Shown here in pieces: positions 44,332 through 53,783 of a stretch of DNA of 64,000 nucleotides. The stretch's first letter is position 1, and each line of letters starts with the position of its first letter. A program made the translations under genes and the position numbers. Source of the DNA: Sphingomonadales bacterium (GTDB lineage Bacteria; Pseudomonadota; Alphaproteobacteria; Sphingomonadales; Sphingomonadaceae); contig JAIXWO010000018.1 of assembly GCA_027491235.1 (NCBI GenBank), positions 124,001 through 188,000 on the forward strand, in the 5' to 3' direction. Under the pieces are notes generated by a model. That model had not been told where the DNA came from and ran no database searches. It saw nothing but the letters and a program-made list of their open reading frames with translations.

Positions 44332-45582
44332 CTATTTGCCGATGCGGGCCTCACTGGGTGGAACATTCTTCATGCTCGCGGCCACCTGCTCTGCCTGACG
44401 CAAGGCGCGGATAATGTTCCGGCTGGAGATTTTTTCCAGATCCGCCTGACTATAGCCACGCTTGGCGAGTTCCACGAACAGGGCGGGATAGCCTGACACA
44501 TCCTCCATGCCGGCAGGTGCGCTGTCCATGCCGTCATAATCGCCGCCAAGGCCGATATTGTCGATGCCGGCGACCTTGCGGATATGGTCGATATGGTCGG
44601 CGACCTGCGCGATACTGGCTTTCGGCTTGGGGTTCGCTTTCTCCCAATCCGCCAACTGCGCCTTCACTGTTGCGGGATCAAAGGAGGTCAGGCGCGACAG
44701 GCGCGTTTCCTCAGCGGCGCGGCGCGCCGCCCATTGGCGGACCTCCTCGCTGACATAATCGGGGAGGAACACCATCATCACGACGCCGCCATTCTTGGGC
44801 AGGCGGGCGAGAACGCTGTCGGGCACGTTGCGGCCATGGCCGTTGATCGCCCGCGCGCCCGAATGGCTGAAAATGACCGGCGCTTTGGAGACATCGAGCG
44901 CGTCCATCATCGTCGCTTCAGAGACATGGCTCAGGTCCACCAACATCCCGATGCGGTTCATTTCCTTCACAACCTCAACCCCGAAAGGAGAGAGGCCGTC
45001 AAATTTGGGCGCATCAGTGCCGCTGTCGGCCCAGTTGCTGGTCTTGCTGTGCGTCAGCGTCATGTACCGCGCGCCTGCGCGATACATTTGGCGGAGCACG
45101 CCCACCGATGATCCAATCGAATAGCCGCCTTCCATGCCGATCAGCGAGGCGATCTTTCCGGATTTGAAGCCGGCCTCAATGTCCGACGCCGTCAGCGCGA
45201 GCGCCAGCTGGTTCGGATAGGCAGCGATCAGCCGATGCACGATGTCGATCTGCTCGGTCACGGCTTCCACGGCCTCGGGATCAGACATGGAGGCTGGCAC
45301 CCAAACCGACCAGAATTGGCCGCCGACCATCCCCTTTTTCAGGCGTGCAAGGTCCGTATGCATCATGATGTCGGTCGCTGTGGCGGTGCCCGTCGTGTCA
45401 TTGAAATTGAACTTGGACAGATCATTGTCGAACCGGCCGCGGATCTGTTCCGGCACGTCATTATGCCCATCGACGACGGGAGACGCCTTGAGCGCGGCGC
45501 GCGCGATCTGTTCAGGGGTGGCTGCAAGCGCCGTTTGGGCAAGGCAAAGGGCGAGGATGGTGGTGAGGCTGTGCTTGATCAT
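44332..45582 (-). CDS. Exported M19 membrane dipeptidase (renal dipeptidase family)
   Basis: 416 residues with a signal peptide (MIKHSLTTILALCLAQTALA). The amidohydrolase barrel has the metal-binding DGHNDVPEQIRGR, GMEGGYSIGSSVGVLRQMYRAGARYMTLTHSKTSNWADS in parts, LSHVSEATMMDAL, VIFSHSGARAING and, near the end, NIGLGGDYDGMDSAPAGMEDVSGYP in parts. It cleaves dipeptides, including D-residue-containing ones, in the periplasm. It is convergent with DUF808, 3 bp apart. Confidence 0.92.
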   Translation of the reverse strand: MIKHSLTTILALCLAQTALAATPEQIARAALKASPVVDGHNDVPEQIRGRFDNDLSKFNFNDTTGTATATDIMMHTDLARLKKGMVGGQFWSVWVPASMSDPEAVEAVTEQIDIVHRLIAAYPNQLALALTASDIEAGFKSGKIASLIGMEGGYSIGSSVGVLRQMYRAGARYMTLTHSKTSNWADSGTDAPKFDGLSPFGVEVVKEMNRIGMLVDLSHVSEATMMDALDVSKAPVIFSHSGARAINGHGRNVPDSVLARLPKNGGVVMMVFLPDYVSEEVRQWAARRAAEETRLSRLTSFDPATVKAQLADWEKANPKPKASIAQVADHIDHIRKVAGIDNIGLGGDYDGMDSAPAGMEDVSGYPALFVELAKRGYSQADLEKISSRNIIRALRQAEQVAASMKNVPPSEARIGK

Positions 45583-45713
45583 GCCTGAGGCTTAACGGCC
45601 CTGCGGGACCTGTCAAAGGGCTTTCACCAAGCGCCCTTAGGAACGTCACGACTTGCCAATTGATGGGACTCCCATCAAGAGCGGCGCAACATCTGCCAGT
45701 GAAGGACCACGCC

Positions 45714-46556
45714 ATGACTTTTGAGACCGTTTCCACCAATCGCAGCCATGGCGGCACCCAAGGCGTCTACAAGCATGCCTCATCCGCGACGGGCACAGAG
45801 ATGACCTTTTCGGTCTTCGTGCCGGATCATGCGCCGGGCACAAAGCTGCCGGTCGTCTGGTATCTGTCGGGCCTCACCTGCACCCATGCCAATGTGACGG
45901 ACAAGGGCGAATTTCGCGCCATCTGTGCTGAACTCGGCATCATCTTTGTCGCACCCGATACAAGCCCACGCGGCGAAGGCGTCGCCGATGATGCGGACGC
46001 CGCTTATGATTTCGGGCTGGGCGCAGGCTTCTACGTCAATGCGACCCAAGAACCGTTCGCCGCGCATTACCGGATGCGCGATTACATCGAGCAGGAACTG
46101 CCCGCACTCGTGGCCGCCAACTTCCCTGTCGACATGGCGCGTCAGGGGATCACCGGCCATTCGATGGGCGGGCATGGCGCGCTGACGATTGCGCTGCGCA
46201 ATCCCGATCGGTTCAAGAGCACGTCGGCGTTTGCGCCCATTGTTTCACCAACCAACTGCCCCTGGGGCCACAAGGCGCTGGGCGGCTATCTGGGCGATGA
46301 TCGCGCAGGTTGGGCCGAGTATGACGCCTGCGCCTTGATCGAAGGCGGCGCGCGCTTGCCTGATCTGCTGGTGGATCAGGGCGATGCGGACAACTTCCTT
46401 GTCGAACAGTTGAAGCCGGAACTGCTGCAGGCCGCCTGCGATGCCGCCGGGCAGAAGCTCACGCTGCGCATGCAGCCGGGCTATGACCACAGCTATTATT
46501 TCATCTCCACCTTCATGGCAGACCATCTGCGCTGGCACGCAGAACGGCTCGGTTGA
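45714..46556 (+). CDS. fghA: S-formylglutathione hydrolase
   Basis: 280 residues, esterase D family. The nucleophile S150 sits in ITGHSMGGHGALTIAL; the oxyanion segment is WYLSGLTCTHAN, the acid lies in DQGDADNFL and the His in GYDHSYYFIS. It hydrolyses S-formylglutathione to formate and glutathione in formaldehyde detoxification. The glutathione-dependent dehydrogenase that feeds it is not in the window. Confidence 0.95.
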   Translation: MTFETVSTNRSHGGTQGVYKHASSATGTEMTFSVFVPDHAPGTKLPVVWYLSGLTCTHANVTDKGEFRAICAELGIIFVAPDTSPRGEGVADDADAAYDFGLGAGFYVNATQEPFAAHYRMRDYIEQELPALVAANFPVDMARQGITGHSMGGHGALTIALRNPDRFKSTSAFAPIVSPTNCPWGHKALGGYLGDDRAGWAEYDACALIEGGARLPDLLVDQGDADNFLVEQLKPELLQAACDAAGQKLTLRMQPGYDHSYYFISTFMADHLRWHAERLG

Positions 46557-46568
46557 CGGCTGCCGACC

Positions 46569-49457
46569 TTATTTTGTGGGCGCGGGGCTCTCCGGCGCAA
46601 CGACCATAGAGAAGGTCTTATTGGCTTTCAGATAGCGCTTCGCCAGCTTCTGCAAGGTGGCGGGCGTCATCGATTTCAGGTCTGCGCCCCAGCTCAGCAA
46701 ATTGTCGACGCGCATCGGCTCGCTGGTCGCGCCGGACAGTTGCGACAGCCAGAACATGTTGCCGGTCTGCGCGCGGGCAAGGCGTTGCAGCATCGGGCCA
46801 ATCGCGCGCTGCAACTCGTCTGGTGTCACCGGCTTAGACGCAAGGTCCTTTGCAATGGCGCGGGCGCGCACAAAGAAGGCCTCGACCGATTCCGGCTTCA
46901 CTTGCGCCATGACGGTGAAGTTGCCGCCGCTGTCGAAGGTGGAGGGCCAGCTGCTCGAGACATCGGGGCTATAGCTGGCGCCTTCGCCTTCGCGGAACTG
47001 TTCGAAAAGACGGTCTGTGAAGATGCTCGCCAGCATTTCCAGCTGACGTCCGGTGCGGACGTTGGCCATGCCGCCGCCTGTCGCCCAAGAGAGGACAGCC
47101 ACCGCCTGATCGGGTGAGCCCTTGTGCGTCAGGCGAACCGGCGTCTTCGTTGGCTTTGGCCCGGATGACATGTCGCTGCCCTTCAGCGCGACCGCCACAG
47201 GCCGGGCGGGCAAGGCACCAAAGGTTTCAAGGATGATCGGCTTCACAGCGTCGGGGTCAAAGTCCCCAAAGATGGACAGTTCAATGGGGCCAGTCGCAAG
47301 CACAGGTTCCCAAAAGGCGCGGAAAGCCTCGGGCGTCAGGGCTTCGGCATCCGCCTTGCCGGGGGTACTCCAGCGCTTGTCGCCGCCGCGCAGATATTGG
47401 CCAAGTTCGCGGCCAACCACATCACGCGGTGACGAGTCAGCGGTGCGCAGGCCAAGGATTGCGGCGGCCTTTGTCCGAAGAACAGGTGCCGCGTCCCAGC
47501 CGGGGGCGGCAAATTTCGCGGCCATCAGCTTGAGCTGATCGGCAAGGTCCGCCGGGCGGGTCAGGGCCCGCATGGTGAAGGCGCTTTCTCCGGTGTCGAT
47601 CGCCATGTTGATCTGACGGCCGCTGGTCATGCGTTCCAACTGGTCCTGCTTCAGCGTGCCGATGCCGCTTTGCACAAGTGCGCCGGGGCCGGCCCAAGCT
47701 GCTGTCAGGCGATCCCGCGGCAGGGACTTCATACCATTGCCGAAACGGGCGGAGACATAGACCCGACCGGCCTCTGACGAAGAGGGGCTGAGCATAACCT
47801 TGGTTCCGTTGGACAGCGTGAGGACATCAAGGTCGACACCCTTAAAGCGCTGCGTGCCGGTGATGGTGCCCGCCGGACCGGCCTTTGGCAGTTGATCGAA
47901 CGTGATCTGTGCCTGATCGCGGTCGGTGGTCAGCGCGGTGACGGGCGCCGCGATGGCGGCCGCAAGCTGTTCTGGACCATCAGCCTGTTCGGTCTGGCTG
48001 GACACAAAGGCACGCGGGCCGATGCCGGAAAAGAGGCGCTGGGTGGCCTTCAACACGTCTGCCGGACGGATCTTGTCCTTCAGCGCACCAAAGACATCAC
48101 GGGCCACTTCCGGGCTCGCGACAGTCTCACGGATGTTGACGGCCTCGACCAGATCATCCGCCTGCTTGGCGCTGGCTTCTGCGCGGGCGGTTTCCACCTG
48201 CACGTCGAGCAGGGCGGTGAATTCATTCGTCTCCCGGTCAATTTCCGCCTGTGTCGGCGGGTTGATGAGCGCATCGGCAATGACGGCGCGCACATCGCCC
48301 AAGGCAAGACGCCAGTCTTCGCCCAAAGGGATGATCGAGACAAAGGTTGCGTCGGTGGAGCGCGCGACATTTTCCTGCTGCACATCGGCCTGAAGGAAGC
48401 TGCCGCCGGCACGGGCGCGCTGTTCCAGACGGCGGTTGATGAGGCGGGAGGCCACGATTTCGATAAGGCGCCCTTGGTTGAGGGCAATCGTATCATCCAC
48501 CTGCGTCCAAGGACGAAGCCAGGCGAGGCTGACGGACGTTGGCAGGCCGGGTTCTGCGATAAAGCTGGTTGTCGGTGCGGTGGGCGTCGGGCGACCAAGG
48601 TCAACCGAGGGAACGGGCCCTGCGGCGACCGGCTTCCAGTCTGAGAAATATTTGCTGATCAGCTGCGCGAAGACCACCGGATCGCCGTCACCCGACATGG
48701 CGATCACCGTGTTGTCCGGGCGGTACCACCGATCGTGAAATCCCCGCAGCGACGCAGACGTGGCCTTGGCCAGCGAGTCCAGATTGCCGATCGGGGATCG
48801 GTCGGCCAAGGGCTGGCCCGCATAGAACAGCTTGGAGGCGGCATCGGCGATGCGGACCTGTGCGCCATCCTGTTCGCGCGCCTCGGCAGAGACGGTGCGG
48901 CGTTCTGCGTCGACCTCTGCTGCTGAAATTGTTGGGCCGGACATCATGCCCGACAGGATCTTCATGCTCTCATTGAGCGCGGGGAAGCCCGCATTGGGCA
49001 GGTCAAGCTTGTACACCGTCTGCGTGGGCGAAGTGATTGCGTTGCTGTCATTGCCGAAGGTCGCGCCCAGCCGCTGCCACACGCGCTTGGCCTCACCATC
49101 GGTCACATATTTGGACCCGCGGAAGGACAAATGCTCGATGAAGTGAGCATAGCCGCGCTCGTTTTCGCGCTCCATCAGCGAACCGGCATCAATGGCCACG
49201 CGGATCGAGACTTGCCCCGGCGGCACGCGGTTGCGGCGCACGGCATAGCGCAGGCCATTGGGCAATTCCCCAAAGATCCACTGCTTATCGACCGGGATAT
49301 CGCTGTTCTTGTAAAGCCAGGGGACGTCGGCTTCGACAGGCGCAACTTTGGTCGCGGCAGCCTTGGGCTTTGCGGGGGCTTTGACGGCCGGAGAAGCGGC
49401 GACAAGGACGAAGCCCGATAGGGCGAGCGTAAGGGAACGCAGGAAGGGGAAACGCAT
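46569..49457 (-). CDS. Exported M16-family zinc protease (pitrilysin/insulinase type)
   Basis: 962 residues with a signal peptide (about 1-22, SLTLALSGFVLVAASPA). The inverted zinc motif HFIEH is at 105-109 (GYAHFIEHLSFRGS) and the third ligand glutamate lies in ERRTVSAEAREQDG. Two M16 halves (about 60-510 and 540-950) form the closed chamber; the second half lacks the motif, as usual. It probably degrades peptides in the periplasm. The start MRFPFLRS was preferred to a longer ATG because it exposes the signal peptide. Confidence 0.92.
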   Translation of the reverse strand: MRFPFLRSLTLALSGFVLVAASPAVKAPAKPKAAATKVAPVEADVPWLYKNSDIPVDKQWIFGELPNGLRYAVRRNRVPPGQVSIRVAIDAGSLMERENERGYAHFIEHLSFRGSKYVTDGEAKRVWQRLGATFGNDSNAITSPTQTVYKLDLPNAGFPALNESMKILSGMMSGPTISAAEVDAERRTVSAEAREQDGAQVRIADAASKLFYAGQPLADRSPIGNLDSLAKATSASLRGFHDRWYRPDNTVIAMSGDGDPVVFAQLISKYFSDWKPVAAGPVPSVDLGRPTPTAPTTSFIAEPGLPTSVSLAWLRPWTQVDDTIALNQGRLIEIVASRLINRRLEQRARAGGSFLQADVQQENVARSTDATFVSIIPLGEDWRLALGDVRAVIADALINPPTQAEIDRETNEFTALLDVQVETARAEASAKQADDLVEAVNIRETVASPEVARDVFGALKDKIRPADVLKATQRLFSGIGPRAFVSSQTEQADGPEQLAAAIAAPVTALTTDRDQAQITFDQLPKAGPAGTITGTQRFKGVDLDVLTLSNGTKVMLSPSSSEAGRVYVSARFGNGMKSLPRDRLTAAWAGPGALVQSGIGTLKQDQLERMTSGRQINMAIDTGESAFTMRALTRPADLADQLKLMAAKFAAPGWDAAPVLRTKAAAILGLRTADSSPRDVVGRELGQYLRGGDKRWSTPGKADAEALTPEAFRAFWEPVLATGPIELSIFGDFDPDAVKPIILETFGALPARPVAVALKGSDMSSGPKPTKTPVRLTHKGSPDQAVAVLSWATGGGMANVRTGRQLEMLASIFTDRLFEQFREGEGASYSPDVSSSWPSTFDSGGNFTVMAQVKPESVEAFFVRARAIAKDLASKPVTPDELQRAIGPMLQRLARAQTGNMFWLSQLSGATSEPMRVDNLLSWGADLKSMTPATLQKLAKRYLKANKTFSMVVAPESPAPTK

Positions 49458-49563
49458 GGCGCATTTGCTAACCATCCATGCCCATGAAAGCCAATGAAAA
49501 ACCCGCAATGCCGTCTGGCGCCTGTGCGCCGACCATGCCACATTGTCCACCAACGGAGGTTTT

Positions 49564-49731
49564 ATGGCACAATATAGATCCGCATCTTACAACGTGACGA
49601 AGGCCGGCATCGGCTTTGGCAGCGCGCTGGCAATCACCATTTCATGGTCGCTGCACAAGTCTGTCCTGTGGGCGATCATCCAAGGCTTCTTCTCTTGGTT
49701 TTACGTCGCTTATTACCTGATCACCCGATGA
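49564..49731 (+). CDS. Small membrane protein coupled to apt
   Basis: 55 residues behind a strong GGAGG. It has two hydrophobic stretches (about 15-30 and 34-52) and the sequence ISWSLHKSVLWAIIQGFFSWFYVAYYL. No named family was recognised, but short proteins of this look occur widely as hypothetical membrane proteins. ATGA overlap with apt makes real translation very likely. Confidence 0.75.
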   Translation: MAQYRSASYNVTKAGIGFGSALAITISWSLHKSVLWAIIQGFFSWFYVAYYLITR

Positions 49732-50264
49732 TTGATGATCCGCTGCGGAACCTGATCCGCACCATCCCGGACTTTCCAAAACCCGGTATCCAGTTCCGCG
49801 ATATCACGACCGTTCTGCGCGATGCGGACGGCTTTGGCCTTGCGATAGAGCGGATGCGCGCGGCGCTGGACGGGCATGATGTGAACATGATCGCGGGGAT
49901 CGAGGCGCGCGGCTTCATCTTTGGCGCGGCCTTGGCGCGGGAGATGGGGCTGGGCTTCGTGCCCATTCGCAAGAAGGACAAGCTGCCCGGCCGGACCATC
50001 GGGATGAACTATGCGCTCGAATATGGGCAGGACCGGATCGAGATCCACGATGATGCGGTGGGCAAGGGGGACCGGATTGCGCTCATCGATGATCTGATCG
50101 CGACGGGCGGCACCGCGATTGCGGCCACCCGCCTGCTGCGGTCCGCCGGAACCGAGGTGCCGGTCGCGGTGTTTCTTGTCGACTTGCCTGATCTGGGGGG
50201 GGCGGACCGCCTTTCGGCCGAAGGGCCCGTCGTCCACAGCCTGGTCGCGTTTGACGGGCATTGA
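49728..50264 (+). CDS. apt: Adenine phosphoribosyltransferase (Apt)
   Basis: 178 residues. It salvages adenine to AMP using PRPP. The PRPP-binding loop is IALIDDLIATGGTAIAA; the N-terminal IRTIPDFPKPGIQFRDITTV and IAGIEARGFIFGAALA are typical. The start overlaps the stop of the upstream 55-residue gene. Confidence 0.96.
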   Translation: MIDDPLRNLIRTIPDFPKPGIQFRDITTVLRDADGFGLAIERMRAALDGHDVNMIAGIEARGFIFGAALAREMGLGFVPIRKKDKLPGRTIGMNYALEYGQDRIEIHDDAVGKGDRIALIDDLIATGGTAIAATRLLRSAGTEVPVAVFLVDLPDLGGADRLSAEGPVVHSLVAFDGH

Positions 50265-50307
50265 CGTTTCGCTGGCATCCGGTGGTCTGAACCGGTAGCG
50301 CATTTTC

Positions 50308-52551
50308 ATGCCCAAGCACCCCCATCACAGCAAGTCCAAGGGTCTTCCGACCCGCCAGCAGGTTCTGGACTTCATCACCAGCACCGACACACCTGCTGGC
50401 AAGCGGGAGATTGCGCGCGCCTTTGGCCTGCTGGGCAATGAGAAGATCGCGCTGAAGGCGCTGCTGAAGGACATGGCCGATGAGGGGCTGATCGACAGCG
50501 CACCGGGTCGCGCCTTCCACAAGATGGGCGGGCTGCCCAAGGTGACGGTGCTGCGTGTCGTGGATGTGGACGACGCACAGGTCATCGCGATCCCTGAACA
50601 TTGGGAGGCCGAAGGCAAGCCGCCGCCGCGCCTGCGCGTTGTGGAGCGCGGCAAAAGGTCCGCGCTTGGCATCGGGGATCGCATTCTCGCCCGCACGGAA
50701 GAACAGGGCTCAGGCTATGTCGCCCACCCGATGAAGAAGCTGGCGCGGAGTGAGGAGCAATTGCTCGGCGTTGTCGCAAAGGATGGCGACCGATACTGGC
50801 TGCGCGCCATCGACAAGCGGGAACGCCGCGACACGCCGATCTCAGACCTCGGGGAGGCGGGCGAGGGCAACCTTGTGCTCGCCGAGAAGACCGGTCGTCC
50901 GCCGCGCATCACGGCGAAGGTCGTGGAAATCCTCGGCGATCCGTTTGCGCCCAAATCCTTCAGCCTCATTGCGATCCACAAGTTCAACATCCCGCACGTC
51001 TTTTCCGAAGAGCTGTTGCAGGAAGCCGAGACGATGGCCGCGCAGAGCCTTGGTGAACGCGAAGACCTGCGCCATCTGCCCATCGTCGCGATTGACCCTG
51101 TCGATGCGCGCGACTTTGACGATGCCGTCTGGGCTTCCCCGCGCGAGGATGGCGGGTTTGATGCCATCGTCGCCATTGCCGATGTCAGCTTCTACGTCCG
51201 CCCCGGCAGCGCGCTTGACCGCGAGGCGCGCAAGCGCGGCAACAGCGTCTACTTCCCCGATCGCGTCGTGCCGATGCTCCCCGAACATCTCTCCGCCGAC
51301 GTCTGCTCGCTGCGGGCGGGGCAGGATCGTGCGGCGATGGCGTGCCACATGGTCATCGATGCCAAGGGCCAGATGGTCAGCTGGCGCTTCTCCCGCGCGG
51401 TCATCAAGGTCGCGGCGAACATCCCCTATGAGGACGCACAGGCCGCGATTGACGGCGTGAAGCCGCATGATCTGACCGAGGTCGCCCTGCGCCCCCTATG
51501 GGCCTGCTGGGCGCTGCTGTTCAAGGCGCGGGAAAAGCGCGAGCCGCTGGACCTTGACCTGCCCGAACGCCGCGTGGAGCTGGATGAGAAAGGCCGCATC
51601 CAATCCGTCGCGCCGCGTGAACGGCTCGATGCGCATAAGCTGATCGAGGATTACATGATCGCGGCCAACGTCGCCGCCGCCAAGGCGCTGGAGGCGAAGA
51701 AGGCGCCGGTCATGTACCGCATCCATGAACCGCCGAGCCGCGAAAAGCTCGTCGCGCTCAAGGAATATCTGGCGACGTTTGAGATTGCCTTTGCGCTGGG
51801 GCAGGTCATCACGCCCGCCACCTTCAACCGCCTGATCGACAAGCTGGGCGAGGTTGAATTCCGCACCGAGGTGATGGAGCAGATCCTGCGCAGCCAGACG
51901 CAGGCCTATTACGGCCCGCAGAATAGCGGCCATTTCGGCCTCTCGCTCGGGTCCTACGCGCACTTCACCTCACCCATCCGCCGCTATTCGGATTTGATCG
52001 TCCACCGGTCGCTCGTGGGTGCCTACGGCCTCAACCCGCAAGCCGAAGCGACCGCGCTGACCAAGGACGATGCCGAGCGGATGAAGCTCATCGGTGAGGT
52101 CATCTCCGCTGCCGAACGCCGCGCGATGGAGGCGGAGCGCGAGACCGTGGACCGCTATGTCGCCGCCTTCCTTGCCATGCGCGTGGGCGAGATCGTCGCC
52201 ACGCGGATCACCGGCGTCACCAATTTCGGCTTCTTCGCCACGGTCGAAGGGCTGGGCGGCGACGGGCTGGTCCCGATCTCCACATTGGGCACCGAATATT
52301 TCCGCTTTGATGAGGCGCATAAGTCTCTCGTCGGGGAGCAGACGGGCGAGACGTACCGCATCGGCCAGCACATCGATTTGCGTTTGGCAGAGGCCAACCC
52401 CATTTCAGGCGCACTGCGTTTTGAATTGCCGGAAGGGGCGAGCCACTTGCCCATGCCGAAAGACCGCGACCGCAAAGACCGCGTCCGCCGCCCCACGATG
52501 GGCAAGCGCGGACGGCCGGGCAACATCCGCCATCAGGGGCGGCGGAAATAG
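50308..52551 (+). CDS. rnr: Ribonuclease R
   Basis: 747 residues. N-terminal winged-helix (TRQQVLDFITSTDTPAGKRE) and OB/CSD regions lead to the RNB catalytic domain with IVAIDPVDARDFDDAVWA, where the magnesium aspartates lie. A C-terminal S1 domain (VGEIVATRITGVTNFGFFA) ends in a basic tail (DRKDRVRRPTMGKRGRPGN). It degrades structured RNA 3'-5', including defective rRNA and tmRNA-tagged messages. Confidence 0.95.
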   Translation: MPKHPHHSKSKGLPTRQQVLDFITSTDTPAGKREIARAFGLLGNEKIALKALLKDMADEGLIDSAPGRAFHKMGGLPKVTVLRVVDVDDAQVIAIPEHWEAEGKPPPRLRVVERGKRSALGIGDRILARTEEQGSGYVAHPMKKLARSEEQLLGVVAKDGDRYWLRAIDKRERRDTPISDLGEAGEGNLVLAEKTGRPPRITAKVVEILGDPFAPKSFSLIAIHKFNIPHVFSEELLQEAETMAAQSLGEREDLRHLPIVAIDPVDARDFDDAVWASPREDGGFDAIVAIADVSFYVRPGSALDREARKRGNSVYFPDRVVPMLPEHLSADVCSLRAGQDRAAMACHMVIDAKGQMVSWRFSRAVIKVAANIPYEDAQAAIDGVKPHDLTEVALRPLWACWALLFKAREKREPLDLDLPERRVELDEKGRIQSVAPRERLDAHKLIEDYMIAANVAAAKALEAKKAPVMYRIHEPPSREKLVALKEYLATFEIAFALGQVITPATFNRLIDKLGEVEFRTEVMEQILRSQTQAYYGPQNSGHFGLSLGSYAHFTSPIRRYSDLIVHRSLVGAYGLNPQAEATALTKDDAERMKLIGEVISAAERRAMEAERETVDRYVAAFLAMRVGEIVATRITGVTNFGFFATVEGLGGDGLVPISTLGTEYFRFDEAHKSLVGEQTGETYRIGQHIDLRLAEANPISGALRFELPEGASHLPMPKDRDRKDRVRRPTMGKRGRPGNIRHQGRRK

Positions 52552-52573
52552 GGGCATTTCCGGTCTTTCCCCA

Positions 52574-52699
52574 CCGTTCGTCCCGAGCGACGTCGAGGGA
52601 CCTAAACTTGACGCGCGCACCCCTAACCCGTTCGTGTCGAGCGAAGTCGAGACACCTTGTACCGCATCTGCGTCCCTCGACGTCGCTCGGGACAAACGG
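52574..52699. repeat. REP-like palindrome cluster after rnr
   Basis: CGTTCGTCCCGAGCGACGTC (52575 on) has an inverted copy at 52671-52699 and a diverged direct copy at 52629-52655 (CGTTCGTGTCGAGCGAAGTC). Each is built on TCGAGCGA/TCGCTCGA-type palindromes. This is a third family, different from the ones at 7.7-8.4 kb and 18.9 kb. Confidence 0.75.
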
Positions 52700-52766
52700 T
52701 GGTTTGGGCCGAAAGGTCGCAGGCGACCCCCATTTGAAATCCACCCCCACAGCCCTATGAGCAGCC

Positions 52767-53261
52767 ATGTCTCTTGATCTCTCCCGCCTGTTCATCGGCA
52801 CGCTCGATTACACCATCCCCTTTGCCGCACTGGATGATGTGCGGTTTGAACGCATCCTGCGCGGCTTTGGCAGCCATTATGTCGTCCACCCGACCTCACA
52901 GTCGAGCTTCACCTTCGCGCGCGGCGAAGGGTTTGATAAATTTGAGAAATGGGATGCCTTTGCCTATGTCGATGGCGGCACCCTCACGCGCCTGCGGGAA
53001 CAAATTGAGGTAGAGACAGACCCCGGCTCCAACATCGCGATCCTGCCGCCCCCCTGGTCCGGCCTGCGCCTTACCCTCAACGTCCGCGTGGTGCTTATCT
53101 TCTGGGCGCTGGGCCTCATCATCGCGCGGAGCTTTACCGGCGGAGACTGGCTCTTCTGGCTGATCGGATTCCTGACGCTCTACGGCGCCCACGTCGCGCT
53201 GATCCGGCGGAGTTTGAAGAAGAAGCTGGGACGGTGGTTGGCGCGGGAGAGTTGGAATTAG
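52767..53261 (+). CDS. Small membrane protein, unknown function
   Basis: 164 residues. A soluble N-terminal part (1-100, with SRLFIGTLDYTIPFAALDDV and FDKFEKWDAFAYVDGG) is followed by two membrane helices (106-121 and 127-145) and a basic tail ending LGRWLARESWN. No family recognised. Its last 111 bp are repeated, with deletions, 530 bp downstream. Confidence 0.7.
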   Translation: MSLDLSRLFIGTLDYTIPFAALDDVRFERILRGFGSHYVVHPTSQSSFTFARGEGFDKFEKWDAFAYVDGGTLTRLREQIEVETDPGSNIAILPPPWSGLRLTLNVRVVLIFWALGLIIARSFTGGDWLFWLIGFLTLYGAHVALIRRSLKKKLGRWLARESWN

Positions 53262-53315
53262 GTCTGATTCCGTTAGGTCATTGCCCGATCCGGAAATGTC
53301 AGACACACTCAATCC

Positions 53316-53678
53316 ATGCATTCTTTGAAACTCTTCCTCTCGCTTGCCGTAATCGGCGTGGCGGCATGCTCGTCAGAAAAGACGACCGATGGGTGGGATG
53401 CCTCTGATATCCGCGAAAAGGGTGTCGTCCCTCAAACGGTAAAACTCGCCGCTGCAGAACTCATGGAGCGATGCGCTGTCCCGATCAATGGCCGCACCAT
53501 CGTTCAGCAATGGGAGGCGCGGGAAGGGCAGGCGCCATTCACTCTTTCTCTCACCCACGAACAAATGAACGACAAACGCACGACAGTGTGTCTCGCGCGC
53601 GAAGCGGAGCGATTGGGCATCGCCTCCGAGATAAACTTCGGAGAGGATCCACCGCCTTCTCCTCCAGAGAAGGGCTAA
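53316..53678 (+). CDS. Small predicted lipoprotein
   Basis: 120 residues with a lipobox VAAC at Cys18. The mature part has two more cysteines (MERCAVPINGRTIVQQWEAREG and TTVCLAREAERLGI) and ends in a Pro-rich tail. No family recognised. It is flanked by the membrane-protein gene and the truncated copy of that gene's 3' end. Confidence 0.65.
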   Translation: MHSLKLFLSLAVIGVAACSSEKTTDGWDASDIREKGVVPQTVKLAAAELMERCAVPINGRTIVQQWEAREGQAPFTLSLTHEQMNDKRTTVCLAREAERLGIASEINFGEDPPPSPPEKG

Positions 53679-53682
53679 TCCG

Positions 53683-53783
53683 CTCTTCTGGCTGATCGGT
53701 TCCTGACGCTCTACGGCGCGCTGATCCGGCGGAGTTTGAAGAGGAAGCTGGGACGCTGGCTGGCGCGGGAGCGTTGGAATTAG
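53683..53783 (+). pseudogene. Truncated duplicate of the 3' end of the 52767-53261 gene
   Basis: These 101 bp match 53151-53261 closely but lack one base (GGATTCC to GGTTCC) and nine bases (within GGCGCCCACGTCGCGCTG). The one-base loss shifts the frame. There is no start codon or ribosome site. It is a leftover of a duplication, not a gene. Confidence 0.85.

Noticed and set aside
52574-52699. Palindromes after rnr as a CRISPR or attachment site
   Set aside because: Three imperfect copies in mixed orientation fit extragenic palindromes; no integrase or tRNA is nearby.
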